DNA of 64,000 bases, from contig NZ_AP031322.1 of the NCBI RefSeq assembly GCF_041154675.1, forward strand, positions 868,001-932,000. Reading direction: 5' to 3'. The notes below the pieces were generated by a model. The model was not told where the DNA came from. It saw only the letters and a program-made list of their open reading frames with translations, and did not search any database. Both the position numbers and the translations under genes were made by a program. Below, in pieces: positions 28,724 to 38,631 of this stretch (position 1 is the first letter of the stretch; every line of letters starts with the position of its first letter). This DNA comes from Sulfurisphaera javensis (GTDB lineage: Archaea; Thermoproteota; Thermoprotei_A; Sulfolobales; Sulfolobaceae).

Positions 28724-29347
28724 ATGAGTTACAATCCACCGCCACCTAATCCTCCACCATCTAAGCATAGAAAATGGCTTCCAATAATTATAGGTATAGT
28801 AATAGCTGTTGCTATTATAGCTTCAGTCCCAGTAATTTTAGCATTAATCAATCCTTCTCCAGTAGTGGTTTCAGCTTCAACAGCTCAGTCAGTCTTCGGC
28901 GGTTCATGGACAGTAGTCACAAATGAAACTTATTTTGCTAAATACCCAATAAATTACGTGACAATAGAATATGCTAACGGAACTAATGTGACTATTCCTT
29001 ATCCTCATCAAGTTAAGTCTATAGATCATGAAGTATTAATAGGAAAAGTCAACAACACAAGCGTTACAATGATAATTCAAGTTATTACTTATACCTCAAA
29101 TGTAACGCTATTTCATCATGATTTTGGTTTCTTCGGTGGCATTCAATGGGGCAATAACGGTTTTTCATTTAATGTGACAAGTTATAACGGTTATACGTTA
29201 ATATATTACGCCTCATCATTTCCACATCCACACACTTCAGTTACGGCAATTAAAGGAAATGAGGTTGTTCAAATAAGAATAATAGGCACCTCTGCATCGT
29301 TACAACAAGTAGAAGAGATTATTTCAAATTTATATTTTTTTGACTAA
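28724..29347 (+). CDS. Membrane-anchored extracytoplasmic protein with proline-rich N-terminus
   Basis: 207 residues. A short proline-rich cytoplasmic start (YNPPPPNPPPSKHRK) is followed by one membrane helix (about residues 18-42) and an outside domain rich in Thr, Asn and Val with several N-glycosylation sequons (NET, NGT, NNT). This is the look of Sulfolobales surface proteins. The function is unknown. A TATA-like TTAAATATT about 25 bases before the ATG suggests a leaderless transcript. Confidence 0.65.
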   Translation: MSYNPPPPNPPPSKHRKWLPIIIGIVIAVAIIASVPVILALINPSPVVVSASTAQSVFGGSWTVVTNETYFAKYPINYVTIEYANGTNVTIPYPHQVKSIDHEVLIGKVNNTSVTMIIQVITYTSNVTLFHHDFGFFGGIQWGNNGFSFNVTSYNGYTLIYYASSFPHPHTSVTAIKGNEVVQIRIIGTSASLQQVEEIISNLYFFD

Positions 29348-29581
29348 AGCTCTATTTGATATCTTGGTTGTAGTAATGTATAAAAAATTAAAACCTATTA
29401 CCTTTATTTTATATAATATCTTATTAGAAAGTGCAAATTAGACACTTACAATGGTTAATGCTCTAGAAAAAAATTATATTAATACAGTTTTTTATTTATA
29501 TTTCATATAAAATAGCTTATCAATAGGAAAATTGATAACATAAGCATATATGCAAGTAATCTAAGAGTAGACATGAGAATC

Positions 29582-29854
29582 ATGGCTTTCACTATAACTG
29601 ATACAGCTATATTAGTAGTAGTTATTCTTATATTATTTTTCGGAGCCTCTAAGTTGCCTGAGATATTTAGATCTTTAGGCAGAGCTACTGGTGAATTTAA
29701 GAAAGGACAGTTGGAGGCTGAAATGGAACTCATGCAAATGCAACAGCAATTAAATCAGCAATCTAACAAGGAAGTTGAATTGATAAAAAAGATAGAAGAG
29801 CTTCAAAAACAAATAGATGAACTAAAGAAACAAACTCAACAACAAAAACAATAA
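29582..29854 (+). CDS. tatA: Sec-independent translocase subunit TatA
   Basis: 90 residues from the ATG at 29582. One N-terminal membrane helix, then the amphipathic helix FGASKLPEIFRSLGRATGEF, the TatA/E signature, and a Gln/Lys-rich coiled tail. TatA forms the pore of the twin-arginine pathway for folded proteins. No tatC is next to it. A start three codons upstream (29573) is possible but adds only MRI. Confidence 0.85.
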   Translation: MAFTITDTAILVVVILILFFGASKLPEIFRSLGRATGEFKKGQLEAEMELMQMQQQLNQQSNKEVELIKKIEELQKQIDELKKQTQQQKQ

Positions 29855-30283
29855 TTTTTTGCACTTTAAAAAACTTTTTTACGATCTTATAAGTATAGCT
29901 AGCTAATTAAAAGACTTTCCCTGCAATTTTCATCATATAATATCATTCTTGGCTTTAAAGTTCAATTGTCTGTATCGAATATTATATATTAAACATCTGC
30001 CACTGAATTTATATTAAGAAAATATGGTATAGTAACCTTTTATATCGATTCCTTTGAAGTTCTTCTTAGATTTATTTTCTAGTTTCCATTGGCCTCATTA
30101 TCTCTTGCATTTAAAAACATAAATAGATTTGATGTAATTTCCGTTAGATTCTAACTAAGATCTAAGCACTAACGAAATAAATTTCCCTTTATAAACCTTC
30201 TGAAAACGTAAATCAAAAATTATGATACTCGTTTCGTTTTCTTCTTTGCTTAAACTTATTAATTAGTTTTCTAACTAACTTTT
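29855..30283. other. Intergenic region, no gene seen
   Basis: About 430 bases of AT-rich sequence between tatA and the molybdenum hydroxylase gene. Only a TATA-like ACTTATTAATTA about 30 bases before the ATG at 30284 is worth noting. Confidence 0.4.
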
Positions 30284-32341
30284 ATGATCGAAGAGCATTT
30301 ACCTATAATACTTGGTAAATCCACTTATATAGATGATATTACTCCTAAGAATGTAGTATACTTACATGTAGTAAGATCAACCATAGCTAGAGGAAGAATA
30401 AAAAGTGTGTCAAAGCCGGAACACTCTTTACTTTCATTAAGTTGGGAAGATGTGAAACACTACGTTCCAGTGCAAATTTTTGGTGAGTTAGCAAAAAACG
30501 CACAGGTCGCAAGAATGCCAATCCTTTCTGATGGTAAAGTTAACTTTGTAGGACAACCAATATTAGCTTTTGTAGTTGAAGATAGGTACAAAACAGAAGA
30601 TGTAGCTGAAGAAGTAAACATAGAGTATGAGGAGTTGGATCCAGTTGTTGATCCAGAAGAAGCTTTAAACTCTCCTCCGATACATGATGGATTAAAAAGC
30701 AATATTGCCGTGGAGCAAACGTTAGAAGGAGGAAATCTTTCTTTGAAGGACAAAGCAGATGTAATCGTTTCAAGGAAGATTAAACAAGCCAGAATAGTTT
30801 CAAATCCTTTAGAATCAAAAGGTTTCTTATGTTGGTGGGAGGGAGATACGTTAAATGTTTACGTATCTACTCAATCAGCTTTTGGTGTTAGAAATGGTTT
30901 AAGAGAAATGTTAGGAATTCCTCCCGAAAAAATTATAGTTAAAGCACCTCCAAATGTTGGAGGAGGATTCGGAAATAAATCGGGAGCTTACCCCGAATAT
31001 GCATTAGCTGCTATTGCTTCATTAAAATTAGGAAGACCAGTAAAATGGATAGAGACTAGAAGTGAAATGTTAGTTAATGCCCAATCTTTAGGAAGAGGAG
31101 AAGTTTCTGACATGAAGCTTTATGCCACAAAAGAAGGAGAAATTCTAGGAATCGAAGGAACTATAATATCTAACATGGGTGCTTATATGTATGGTATAAA
31201 CTACTTTACACCGTTCTTCGTGGCTAGATTAACTAATGGCCCCTATAAAATGAAATTTGTCTCAATAAGAGCAATATCAGTTTACACGAATACTCCGCCA
31301 ATGGGATTCTATAGGGGAGCAGGAAGACCCGAGGCTGCGTTAATTCATGAAACTCTAATCGAAGACTTAGCAGATGAGTTAGGAATGGACCCAGTTGAAA
31401 TAAGGAAGAAGAATTTAGTAGACGATTCCGGTTATGTTACTCCTTTAGGTTTAAAATATGACCCTGCTGGTTATCATGAGGTTCTAGATATAGCTGAAAA
31501 ATATTATAGAAAAACAAAAGAAACTTATAAGGATAAGGGAGTCTCAATAGTTACATTTACTGAATTAGTAAGAACTTCACCTGGTGAAGGGGCCAGAGTA
31601 GTAATAAAAGATGGTAAAATATACTTCTATCTAGGATTAGGAGCACATGGACAAGCTTATGGTTCATCTTTTAAGTGGATAGCAGCAGACATTCTAGGAG
31701 TAAGTGAAGACAAAATAGAAATAATAACTGGTACTACTGATTTAAAGGAAGGAGTGGGTAGTTTTGGTTCAAGAGGAGGTACAGTAGGTAGTTCTGCCTT
31801 AATTGCTGCAGCACAAGAGCTACTCAAAAAACTTGGAAAAGATAAATTAAATGATGAAGACTTAAAGAAGTATGAAGGAGCTGAAGCTGAAGTCTTCTAT
31901 ACTACAGATGATATCTTTGCTCCTGGTGCACATGTAGCTGTAGTTGATGTAGATAAAGAAACAGGGCAAATTAGAGTGATTGATTACTATGCTATAGATG
32001 ATGTAGGAAAAGTTTTAAGTAGAGAAGAAATTGAAGGGCAAATAGTTGGAGGAGTTCTACAAGGTGCCTCACAAGTCATGATGGAATCTATGCAATATGA
32101 TGAAAGGGGAAATCCTTTATGTTCCTCTATAGCTGATTGTGGTTTGCTCACAGCTATAGAAGCACCAAGGAGAGTAAACACTGAATACGTAGAATTTCGA
32201 TCTAAACTTCTCTCTGGAAGTAGAGGAGTTGGAGAAGCTGGTACTACTGGTGCCTTACCAGCCGTATTTATTGCAGTTGAAAAAGCAGTAAAAAAGAAGT
32301 TTAACATTACTCCGGTAAATCCTTCGCTTATAGTTCCTTAA
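30284..32341 (+). CDS. Xanthine-oxidase-family aldehyde/CO dehydrogenase, molybdenum-binding large subunit
   Basis: 685 residues. It has the usual order: the GKSTYIDDI start of the aldehyde oxidase a/b hammerhead domain, PNVGGGFGNKSG of the first Mo-cofactor domain, GFYRGAGRPEAA, GSFGSRGGTVGSS and the C-terminal GVGEAGTTGALP with the catalytic Glu651. Such subunits work with a FAD subunit and a [2Fe-2S] subunit; neither is adjacent here, so partners must be elsewhere. In Sulfolobales the best known member is glyceraldehyde oxidoreductase. The substrate cannot be decided from sequence. Confidence 0.85.
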   Translation: MIEEHLPIILGKSTYIDDITPKNVVYLHVVRSTIARGRIKSVSKPEHSLLSLSWEDVKHYVPVQIFGELAKNAQVARMPILSDGKVNFVGQPILAFVVEDRYKTEDVAEEVNIEYEELDPVVDPEEALNSPPIHDGLKSNIAVEQTLEGGNLSLKDKADVIVSRKIKQARIVSNPLESKGFLCWWEGDTLNVYVSTQSAFGVRNGLREMLGIPPEKIIVKAPPNVGGGFGNKSGAYPEYALAAIASLKLGRPVKWIETRSEMLVNAQSLGRGEVSDMKLYATKEGEILGIEGTIISNMGAYMYGINYFTPFFVARLTNGPYKMKFVSIRAISVYTNTPPMGFYRGAGRPEAALIHETLIEDLADELGMDPVEIRKKNLVDDSGYVTPLGLKYDPAGYHEVLDIAEKYYRKTKETYKDKGVSIVTFTELVRTSPGEGARVVIKDGKIYFYLGLGAHGQAYGSSFKWIAADILGVSEDKIEIITGTTDLKEGVGSFGSRGGTVGSSALIAAAQELLKKLGKDKLNDEDLKKYEGAEAEVFYTTDDIFAPGAHVAVVDVDKETGQIRVIDYYAIDDVGKVLSREEIEGQIVGGVLQGASQVMMESMQYDERGNPLCSSIADCGLLTAIEAPRRVNTEYVEFRSKLLSGSRGVGEAGTTGALPAVFIAVEKAVKKKFNITPVNPSLIVP

Positions 32342-32645
32342 AAGTACCTATTTCTCCTTCTTCGTTAAATTTGACGTAAAATTTATATTCTTTTTCATTA
32401 TGTTTGGCAATACAAGTTCTTCCAGTGTAATAATTTCCGTTAATTGTAAGTTCATCAATTCTTTCCCAACATGTTCTTTTCTTTACTTCATTTATCATAT
32501 TTTTGAATTCTAAAGCACAAAAATCACAGCAGAAAAAGAGCCTTTGCCCTTCTATTTCTTCATAATACTCGCCCCATGTAGCTCCACATAAAGCACAACC
32601 TGTCTCTTTACTTCCAGCTTCTTTCCCATTTACGATTATCTTCAT
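32328..32645 (-). CDS. Ta0938-like zinc-binding protein
   Basis: 105 residues. Two cysteine groups, CALC near residue 18 and CCDFC near residue 40, with another Cys in GRTC, suit a treble-clef-like zinc site as in the Ta0938 family (PF11494). Its ATG overlaps the stop of the upstream gene by four bases (ATGA), so they form an operon. The 3' end overlaps that of the molybdenum hydroxylase gene on the other strand. The function is unknown. Confidence 0.65.
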   Translation of the reverse strand: MKIIVNGKEAGSKETGCALCGATWGEYYEEIEGQRLFFCCDFCALEFKNMINEVKKRTCWERIDELTINGNYYTGRTCIAKHNEKEYKFYVKFNEEGEIGTFKEL

Positions 32646-33547
32646 TTCATCACCACCTTAATTAATTCTGGTTCTATTTCCATTCCTCTTTCTAGCCTAG
32701 CAAATAAATAATTAGAAAAAGCATCAAATGATTTTAATACTGTAACTTGTATCTCTTCCTCCATTCCTCTTCCATATTTTTCTACTAAATTTAATGCTTC
32801 ACCCGCATGAGAGATATCAGCTTCATACCCTTCCCTTAAGAAGTCCTTAACTTCTTTAGGATATTCTGAAGAGGAAAGTATTTCTGGATTAAAATAAGGT
32901 AATTTTGCTCCATAGTTTTTCAAGCTACGATCAGCTACTAATTCTAAACTATGCATTGAAGCCATTGTAATTATCCAATGTTTTGTTTCAGCAACTTTTC
33001 TCCAAAATCTAATTGAAGATTGAGTAGCTGGTAATGGTGAGGTAGAAAGTATTTTTTCTCTACTCATACCTAGGGCCTCACCCATGCGTAATAAAAGTTC
33101 ATAATGGGATGGCCTACCTTGATATCCGATAAATTCTACTGCTATGTTCTCTAATTCAAATCTCATAACATCATCTTTGTCTGTTTTAAATATAATAGAT
33201 GAGAGAACCTTAACCCAGTTCTTTAAGAAGTGTTGATGTTCAATAACATAACCTAAAAGAACACCTCTAGTAGGTTTTTGCATCGCTATAATAAATGGAT
33301 GTGGATTTTCTCCGTAAAATTTCTCAATGAATTTCTTCCTTATCCACATTCTTAATCCTTCTGGCATTGAAAAATATTCTTCTAACTTCTTTGATAATTC
33401 ATCAATCTCAAGCCTACTCGTAGTTAAGTTTCTATTTAACCACATAACATGAGATTTGTCACTCTTTTTATTTGCCATTTCATCTATATGTTCAGCTAGT
33501 GAATACCAAGAATCAAATTTAATTTCACATGATGGGCATATTGGCAT
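32642..33547 (-). CDS. C2H2-zinc-finger plus haem-oxygenase-like (PqqC/TenA fold) protein
   Basis: 301 residues. The N-terminus has a C2H2-like finger (CPSC then HIDEM and a later His). From about residue 80 the helical domain carries [25 protein letters not shown] and a late [14 protein letters not shown]. This pattern of spaced Glu and His suits the iron-dependent haem-oxygenase-like oxidase fold (PqqC/TenA, HDO). The zinc-finger fusion is uncommon. It is translationally coupled to the Ta0938-like gene. The chemistry is not predictable from sequence. Confidence 0.6.
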   Translation of the reverse strand: MPICPSCEIKFDSWYSLAEHIDEMANKKSDKSHVMWLNRNLTTSRLEIDELSKKLEEYFSMPEGLRMWIRKKFIEKFYGENPHPFIIAMQKPTRGVLLGYVIEHQHFLKNWVKVLSSIIFKTDKDDVMRFELENIAVEFIGYQGRPSHYELLLRMGEALGMSREKILSTSPLPATQSSIRFWRKVAETKHWIITMASMHSLELVADRSLKNYGAKLPYFNPEILSSSEYPKEVKDFLREGYEADISHAGEALNLVEKYGRGMEEEIQVTVLKSFDAFSNYLFARLERGMEIEPELIKVVMK

Positions 33548-33662
33548 AATGTTAATTTCTCATCTTTAGCTAATAAACATAGTTTCAAAAAATTCTTTTA
33601 TCTATATTCTCTGTTATCTCTCTAAATGTAGTAAGATTTATGTAAATAATTAATTATGTTTT

Positions 33663-34130
33663 TTACATCTTTAATTCAGATAAGAGTTCATTGACAAGTT
33701 CCTTATATTCATCAATTTGAAGAAGTTCAATTAAATATTTCTTTTCTTTCTTTATATCCTCTTCATTTACGATGCCTAGGACAAGAATCTGTTTCAAGGT
33801 AACATACCATGATAAGAATCTTACGGTTAAGTTTGAATCTCTTAACATTTCTATAAAATACTCTTTATAAGACTTAGTCTCTTCAACTGAAATAAGTCCT
33901 TCGGAAATGAAACTTGGCAATGAATTCCACGCTCTATATCTAGTACCAGTATCTGGAAATTTTAACAGAGATACTAGGAAAGAATGAGGAAGGTATTTTG
34001 CTTTTTTAAGAACGTAATTCCAAGCTTCATGCTTTATATCTTTATCATTACTTGACAAGTATTTTTCAATTTCATCTAAAGACAATTGATCTGCTGATTG
34101 AAGTAAACTTAAAACTTTTTCCTTTTCCAT
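33663..34130 (-). CDS. Helical repeat (HEAT-like) protein
   Basis: 155 residues. Three to four repeats of about 35-40 residues can be seen, each with a helix pair and a WNYVLKKAKYLP / WNSLPSFISEGLIS-type turn. This suggests a small HEAT-like solenoid for protein binding. No catalytic motif. It is 31 bases downstream of a small winged-helix gene on the same strand, so they may share a transcript. Confidence 0.55.
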   Translation of the reverse strand: MEKEKVLSLLQSADQLSLDEIEKYLSSNDKDIKHEAWNYVLKKAKYLPHSFLVSLLKFPDTGTRYRAWNSLPSFISEGLISVEETKSYKEYFIEMLRDSNLTVRFLSWYVTLKQILVLGIVNEEDIKKEKKYLIELLQIDEYKELVNELLSELKM

Positions 34131-34161
34131 GAGTTAATAAAGTAAAAAAGAGACAAAAAAC

Positions 34162-34425
34162 TTACCACCATCTTCTTCTTCTATATAGTCCTATATACAT
34201 AGGACCATAAACTGCTAAGTTTTTCCCTATATCTGTAAGTTCCAAGTATTCCTCTCCATCCTTATAATATCTTCTAACTAAACCATAAAGCATAAGATAA
34301 CTTAATACAAAATCAAAAGCCGAACCATAAAGTGGTACAGAGCTTTTTAACTCTGATATCTTCTTTGCTCCAGTTTTTAATTCATCTATTATTCTTGCTC
34401 CTCCTAACCTTATTAAACCCATCAT
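34162..34425 (-). CDS. Small winged-helix-like protein
   Basis: 87 residues. A helix-turn-helix pattern (ARIIDELKTGAKKISELKSS, then a recognition-like helix) is followed by a wing-like YKDGEEYLELTDIGKNL, which is common in archaeal winged-helix regulators. The C-terminus is very basic and aromatic (YRRRRWW). It could be a DNA-binding regulator of itself and the downstream HEAT-like gene. Start is the first of two Met codons. Confidence 0.5.
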   Translation of the reverse strand: MMGLIRLGGARIIDELKTGAKKISELKSSVPLYGSAFDFVLSYLMLYGLVRRYYKDGEEYLELTDIGKNLAVYGPMYIGLYRRRRWW

Positions 34426-34577
34426 TATTATCTTTTTCGATATCGAAACTAATAAGTCTTATCTTACGAAATATGTGAAAAATAAGTTTTAAACTAAGTA
34501 AGTTAAAAATTCTCAGTAAGACACATATAGGTTAGATCTGAGAGAAAAATAAAAAGAGGTTAATTATATTATAAATA

Positions 34578-35005
34578 AAGAAGGAATTAGCGGTAGTCTT
34601 AGAAAGAGAAGCCAGAAAAAGAGGTACAGATCCTCTCCTTTTACTTTATGACAAGTTACTAAAAGATTTAGATCCCTCTCAGAGAGTATCACTTTATATT
34701 TCAGCGTCTGAAAAATTTTTGAATGAGGCCCATGAATATAAAGATGATCTCGTTCAAGCTTCTGAAAAGCCTAGAGCGCTTGTGCGTTTATTGTTAAAGC
34801 TTATTGAGAAAAGCATGAGTTAGAACATTATAGGCATAGAGACCTTGAAGAGATTATGAGCAAATTAATTTCTAAAACCGGAAAAGAACTTGGTTTATTA
34901 TAAGAAGTGTGTCTTAAGTTGCATTCTAATTTCTACGAGAATTTTATGGTTAAGGATGACGTTAAGATGATGATAGAAGCAGAAAAGAGTTTGGAGGAAA
35001 AATGA
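34578..35005 (+). pseudogene. PaREP1-family pseudogene
   Basis: Plus-strand frames keep the PaREP1 pattern: KELAVVLEREARKRGTDPLL, then DPSQRVSLYISASEKFLNEA, DDLVQASEKP, RHRDLEEIMSKLISKTGKEL and LHSNFYENFM, ending at a TGA at 35003-35005. A TAG after EKSMS, a further stop before the LHSNFYENF segment and frame changes break it. There is no usable start. Another PaREP1-like gene lies at 15270-15800. Confidence 0.6.
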
Positions 35006-35029
35006 AAATAATATTAGAAAAAGATTGAA

Positions 35030-36937
35030 CTAAAATAGAAAACTCCATATTGCTGGACTACCTATGTAGTGGTCAAGAAAATCTACAAATGGATCGGGTT
35101 TACCGTTTATTGAAGATATTCTTGAAGGCTGATTCCAGACAAGTCCTTGTTTAACTAAATTATTCCACTCTTTTTCACATAAAGAAAGGGAGTCCTTAAT
35201 TCCATACTTATATGCTAACCAACAAATAGCAAATGTCATTCTAGGCCATGAAGAGTATGTTTGAGGAGATAAAGGAATAACTTTTCCATTTTCGGTAACA
35301 AGGTTAGGTACACAATAGGGAGAAGTATTGCCATTTACCTTAACTATATAACTTAACGCCGATACAATTTTCTCCTTATCAACTATGGGTTCTAGATCAA
35401 GCATTCTAGCCCACCACTCACCAAAAATTTGTGCTGTAAATATGGCATTCATTCCTTCCCAAGCTATGAAATATTTTCCATTAAACATTTTCTCAAACTT
35501 CTCTCTTCCTTCTTTAAGCTTTTCCTCTACCTCCTTTAACGTTTCGTTATCGTTCATGAGTCTTGCAATCTCTCTCATAGCTAGCAAAGAGGCTATATAA
35601 ACTGAGGAAACATAACTGTCATGCCCTTTAATAGGTGTAGCATCAAATGCACTATCAAATTTCCCTTCTAAATATGGCAAACCGTTTTTAAGCGTGGTAA
35701 ATTCCCACTTCAATGCCTTTATTAGTGCGGGGTAAACTTGTTTTAATGTTTCTATATCCTTTGTGAACTTATAATATCTGTAAACTAAAAGGATAAAAGT
35801 TGGGTTTATGTCTTTCCATTTCGGTGGAGAAGATGTGCCATCATTTGGAGCATCAAGAGAAAATAAGCCTAAATCATGAGGAATATAGCCATCATCTCTT
35901 TGACTTTTGGCAAAAAGTAAAATTGTTTGTTTTTCCAAACACGGGAATAACAGAAGAATTGGTAAAGAGCCAAATTCGTAACAAGTACCCAGTGTACTGA
36001 CGCAAGGACAAGTTACTGATTCGAGGATTCCAAATCTCCCTCTTTCATCTAGCCAAGTTGTTGAAGATAAAATATAGGCAGAGTTTATAATGGCGTCAGA
36101 GAACTGATGAGATAAAATTGAATCTTGCCACTTTTTTGTCTCTCTTTCAAGATAATCAAAGTTGTCAAGAAAGTATTTCGCAACGTCATATGAATCTTTA
36201 AAGAAATTCTCATAATAATGCCCATAAGGATAATAAACGCTTTTACCAGTAAAATACCAGGCTATTACGAAACGTGATTCTCCTCTTGAAAATATTATAC
36301 TCGCTGGTGAGTCAGCCATTCCAGTAACCTCATGTGGATAATCTAATTTCTCTTTCCATCCCCTAATCTCTTCTCCTAAAGAAAATTGAGTAACAACACT
36401 CTCTATGTTATCGGAAATAATTGTTACGTTTCCTTTTCTAGGATCGTAATCAGTTGCCTTTAAGTTTGTGTGAAATACCCCTTCTTTTACTCTCTTATTT
36501 ATTCTTCCAATATTAAAGGTCCCAGTTATGTTAGGGAACGAGAGTCCTATTAAACTCTCCTTGTTTACCTTAATTTTTAGACCTACTGCTGGCAAAGCAG
36601 AGTCTTTTAGATTGTTAGGAATGATTGAAGAGAAAGCGATAATTCTTACTTCTACGTCTTTCCTTTTTACTGTTATGTATACAAAAGGATATTTTCCCTC
36701 ATAGATAACTTCATCTGCAGAAGGATAAAAGGAAACGATTTTTTGTGCAAAAAACTCCTCATCATTAGTATTTATGTAAATATGAAAACCTTGAAGTTCT
36801 TTTATAGGGTTATTCCAATTATTTGCTATTGTGACGTTTACTACTCTGACTTTATTATCAATCTCAATTTTTCCAGTTCCAATTCCTCCTAGTGGAACTC
36901 CTGCAACTATATTGTCTTTGTGAGTATAAGTAACCAT
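35030..36937 (-). CDS. GH116 beta-glucosidase/beta-xylosidase family (SSO1353/GBA2-like)
   Basis: 635 residues. The N-terminal beta domain begins GVPLGGIGTGKIEI, the family's GGxGxG-like start. Aligned by eye with human GBA2 and Sulfolobus SSO1353, the nucleophile Glu falls at E306 (GRFGILES) and the acid/base Asp at D432 (FDATPIKG). Their spacing of 126 agrees with the 127 between the reported SSO1353 residues E335 and D462. These enzymes cleave beta-glucosides and beta-xylosides of hydrophobic or small aglycones. No signal peptide is visible. An oligosaccharide-type ABC importer and a gluconolactonase lie downstream in the window. Confidence 0.85.
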   Translation of the reverse strand: MVTYTHKDNIVAGVPLGGIGTGKIEIDNKVRVVNVTIANNWNNPIKELQGFHIYINTNDEEFFAQKIVSFYPSADEVIYEGKYPFVYITVKRKDVEVRIIAFSSIIPNNLKDSALPAVGLKIKVNKESLIGLSFPNITGTFNIGRINKRVKEGVFHTNLKATDYDPRKGNVTIISDNIESVVTQFSLGEEIRGWKEKLDYPHEVTGMADSPASIIFSRGESRFVIAWYFTGKSVYYPYGHYYENFFKDSYDVAKYFLDNFDYLERETKKWQDSILSHQFSDAIINSAYILSSTTWLDERGRFGILESVTCPCVSTLGTCYEFGSLPILLLFPCLEKQTILLFAKSQRDDGYIPHDLGLFSLDAPNDGTSSPPKWKDINPTFILLVYRYYKFTKDIETLKQVYPALIKALKWEFTTLKNGLPYLEGKFDSAFDATPIKGHDSYVSSVYIASLLAMREIARLMNDNETLKEVEEKLKEGREKFEKMFNGKYFIAWEGMNAIFTAQIFGEWWARMLDLEPIVDKEKIVSALSYIVKVNGNTSPYCVPNLVTENGKVIPLSPQTYSSWPRMTFAICWLAYKYGIKDSLSLCEKEWNNLVKQGLVWNQPSRISSINGKPDPFVDFLDHYIGSPAIWSFLF

Positions 36938-36981
36938 AATTAGTTAGATGAACAAAAACAAAAAGATGTTTCTATCAAGAG

Positions 36982-37280
36982 TTAAAATTCTTCATAAACA
37001 TCAATAAACCTCTTATAACAGCTCTCATACTCTTTTTTACTAACTACGTGAATTTCGAAAGACGCATAAAAACCCTAAAGCATCATATAAAATTGATGAA
37101 ACTTTTGCCTTTCCCACTCGTTATTAAATTTTGTAATTACTAAAACATCAACATCACTATCTATTCTGAAATTCCCTCTCACTACTGAACCAAAAAGAAT
37201 AACCTTACATTGCAGATCTACTTTCTTTACACACGCTTCTTTTATAACTTTCACATAATCTCTAACGTGAAAGAGTCTTT
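36982..37280 (-). pseudogene. MNT nucleotidyltransferase remnant
   Basis: The minus frame reads KVILFGSVVRGNFRIDSDVD, a complete Gly-Ser/Asp-x-Asp motif, and later FEIHVVSKKEYESCYKRF, the usual tail of this family. A TAG between them and a local shift (LYDALGF in another frame) interrupt it. No HEPN partner is visible. It is the third MNT-type gene in the window showing damage to itself or its partner. Confidence 0.55.
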
Positions 37281-37285
37281 ATTAT

Positions 37286-37517
37286 GCCAAGAATGACTTT
37301 GAGGTCGATTTTTATGACGAGAAAAATTCAAGGCTTATACAAGTAACATACGCATCAGACAAAATTAAAAATAGGAAAAATTAAAGGTCTAATTAAGGGG
37401 AAAGAGGTTACTAGGGCTTAAGGATTTAATCATAATGAGCTGGACTTAGAAGAAGAAATAGAAGTAAAAGGGGATAAAACAAAGATAATTCCTCTTTATA
37501 AGTTCTTATTAAGTTAA
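37286..37517 (+). pseudogene. C-terminal remnant of an archaeal AAA ATPase (DUF4143-like tail)
   Basis: The plus strand reads AKNDFEVDFYDEKNSRLIQV and TYASDKIKN, then shifts frame through IKGKEVTRA, LIIMSW, EEEIEVKGDKTKIIPLYKFL to a TAA at 37515-37517. This is the PD-(D/E)XK-like tail found in archaeal AAA_14-type ATPases. The ATPase core is absent. Its end overlaps the convergent MFS gene. Confidence 0.5.
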
Positions 37518-38590
37518 AGTATAAGAATCATGGCTACTAATTGAAATAAACCTATTATAAATAAAGTGTAATTGAAACCCACTATTGAATAGATTAATGG
37601 TAATATTAATCCAGCTACCCCATATCCACTATCTCTATATAGTCTGTAATACCCTAATGCCTTTCCCCTTACACTTTCATCAACTCTATCATTAACAGCA
37701 GCTATTAAGTTTGGGTAAATCATTCCCATTCCTAATCCTTCTATAATTGAAAATTCAAGTGGTAATGCTGAATATTTCATAAACCCTAAAAACATAAGAA
37801 CAAACCCTAAGGCTAAAATTAATCTTCTCTTATTATACGCATCTGCTATATAACCAAATAAGGGCTGAGAAAGAGACCATGAAAATGCATAAGAAGACAC
37901 AGTTAAACCTACTAAATATAAACTATAGTGTTGAAGAAGTAAGTAAGAAGGTATTAATATGAAAAAGGCTGAATCAACAAATTTCTCCAGTAATCCAGCA
38001 ATACTAATTTTCGTTATAGGATAATATCTAAGCTTTGGATCAGTGTTTGAGTTAACTAGTTTTTTAGTTTCCATTGCAATCATTGAGCCTAGTAATGCTA
38101 TTACTGAAACTGAAAGTATAAATATGTAATTTAAATTGAACATAATACTGGCTAAAAAACTACCGAATGATACTCCTAAATAACCAGACATTTCATTAAT
38201 TCCAGTAGCAAAACCAGCTCTTCTTTTGCCACTAATATCTATTTGTGATGTAACTGTAGTAGTCCAAGTTAATGCTTGATTTATGCCAAGTAAAATAGAA
38301 ACTACTATGATTGCAAAAACATTAAGATAAAAAACTAGAAAAGAAGACAATAAAGCTATAATCCATCCAATTAAGAGTACTTTCTTTCTCCCTAAATCAT
38401 CTGAAAGTTTACCAGCAAGAAAATTAAAAGTACCCTTAACGAAACCAAAGGCAACTAGTGGTAAAAGTAAAGCTAAGCTTAAACCCAAGTTCAACTCTTT
38501 CTCATACTCTGGTATTGTAATCCTCAATATTCCTAAATAAAATCCAGTAAAAAACACTAAGATTGTAAATAAGATAAATTGTCTGTTCAC
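37514..38590 (-). CDS. MFS transporter
   Basis: 358 residues and about 11 membrane segments, slightly short for the superfamily. The loop-2 motif GKLSDDLGRKKVLLIG and the second-half FGYIADAYNKRRLI are clear. It resembles drug or sugar exporters of the MFS, but the substrate is unknown. It is divergent from a TrmB-family regulator with only 41 bases between the starts, so that regulator probably controls it. Confidence 0.8.
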   Translation of the reverse strand: MNRQFILFTILVFFTGFYLGILRITIPEYEKELNLGLSLALLLPLVAFGFVKGTFNFLAGKLSDDLGRKKVLLIGWIIALLSSFLVFYLNVFAIIVVSILLGINQALTWTTTVTSQIDISGKRRAGFATGINEMSGYLGVSFGSFLASIMFNLNYIFILSVSVIALLGSMIAMETKKLVNSNTDPKLRYYPITKISIAGLLEKFVDSAFFILIPSYLLLQHYSLYLVGLTVSSYAFSWSLSQPLFGYIADAYNKRRLILALGFVLMFLGFMKYSALPLEFSIIEGLGMGMIYPNLIAAVNDRVDESVRGKALGYYRLYRDSGYGVAGLILPLIYSIVGFNYTLFIIGLFQLVAMILIL

Positions 38591-38631
38591 ATTAAGTAAA
38601 ATTTAAAACATATAAAAATCATTTATTCACT
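38591..38631. promoter_or_regulatory. Shared divergent promoter region of MFS and TrmB genes
   Basis: Forty-one bases separate the two start codons and contain overlapping A/T-rich TATA candidates (AAAATTTAAAACATATAAAA). Any operator for the TrmB-like protein is likely to lie here, so the pair may be co-regulated. Confidence 0.4.
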
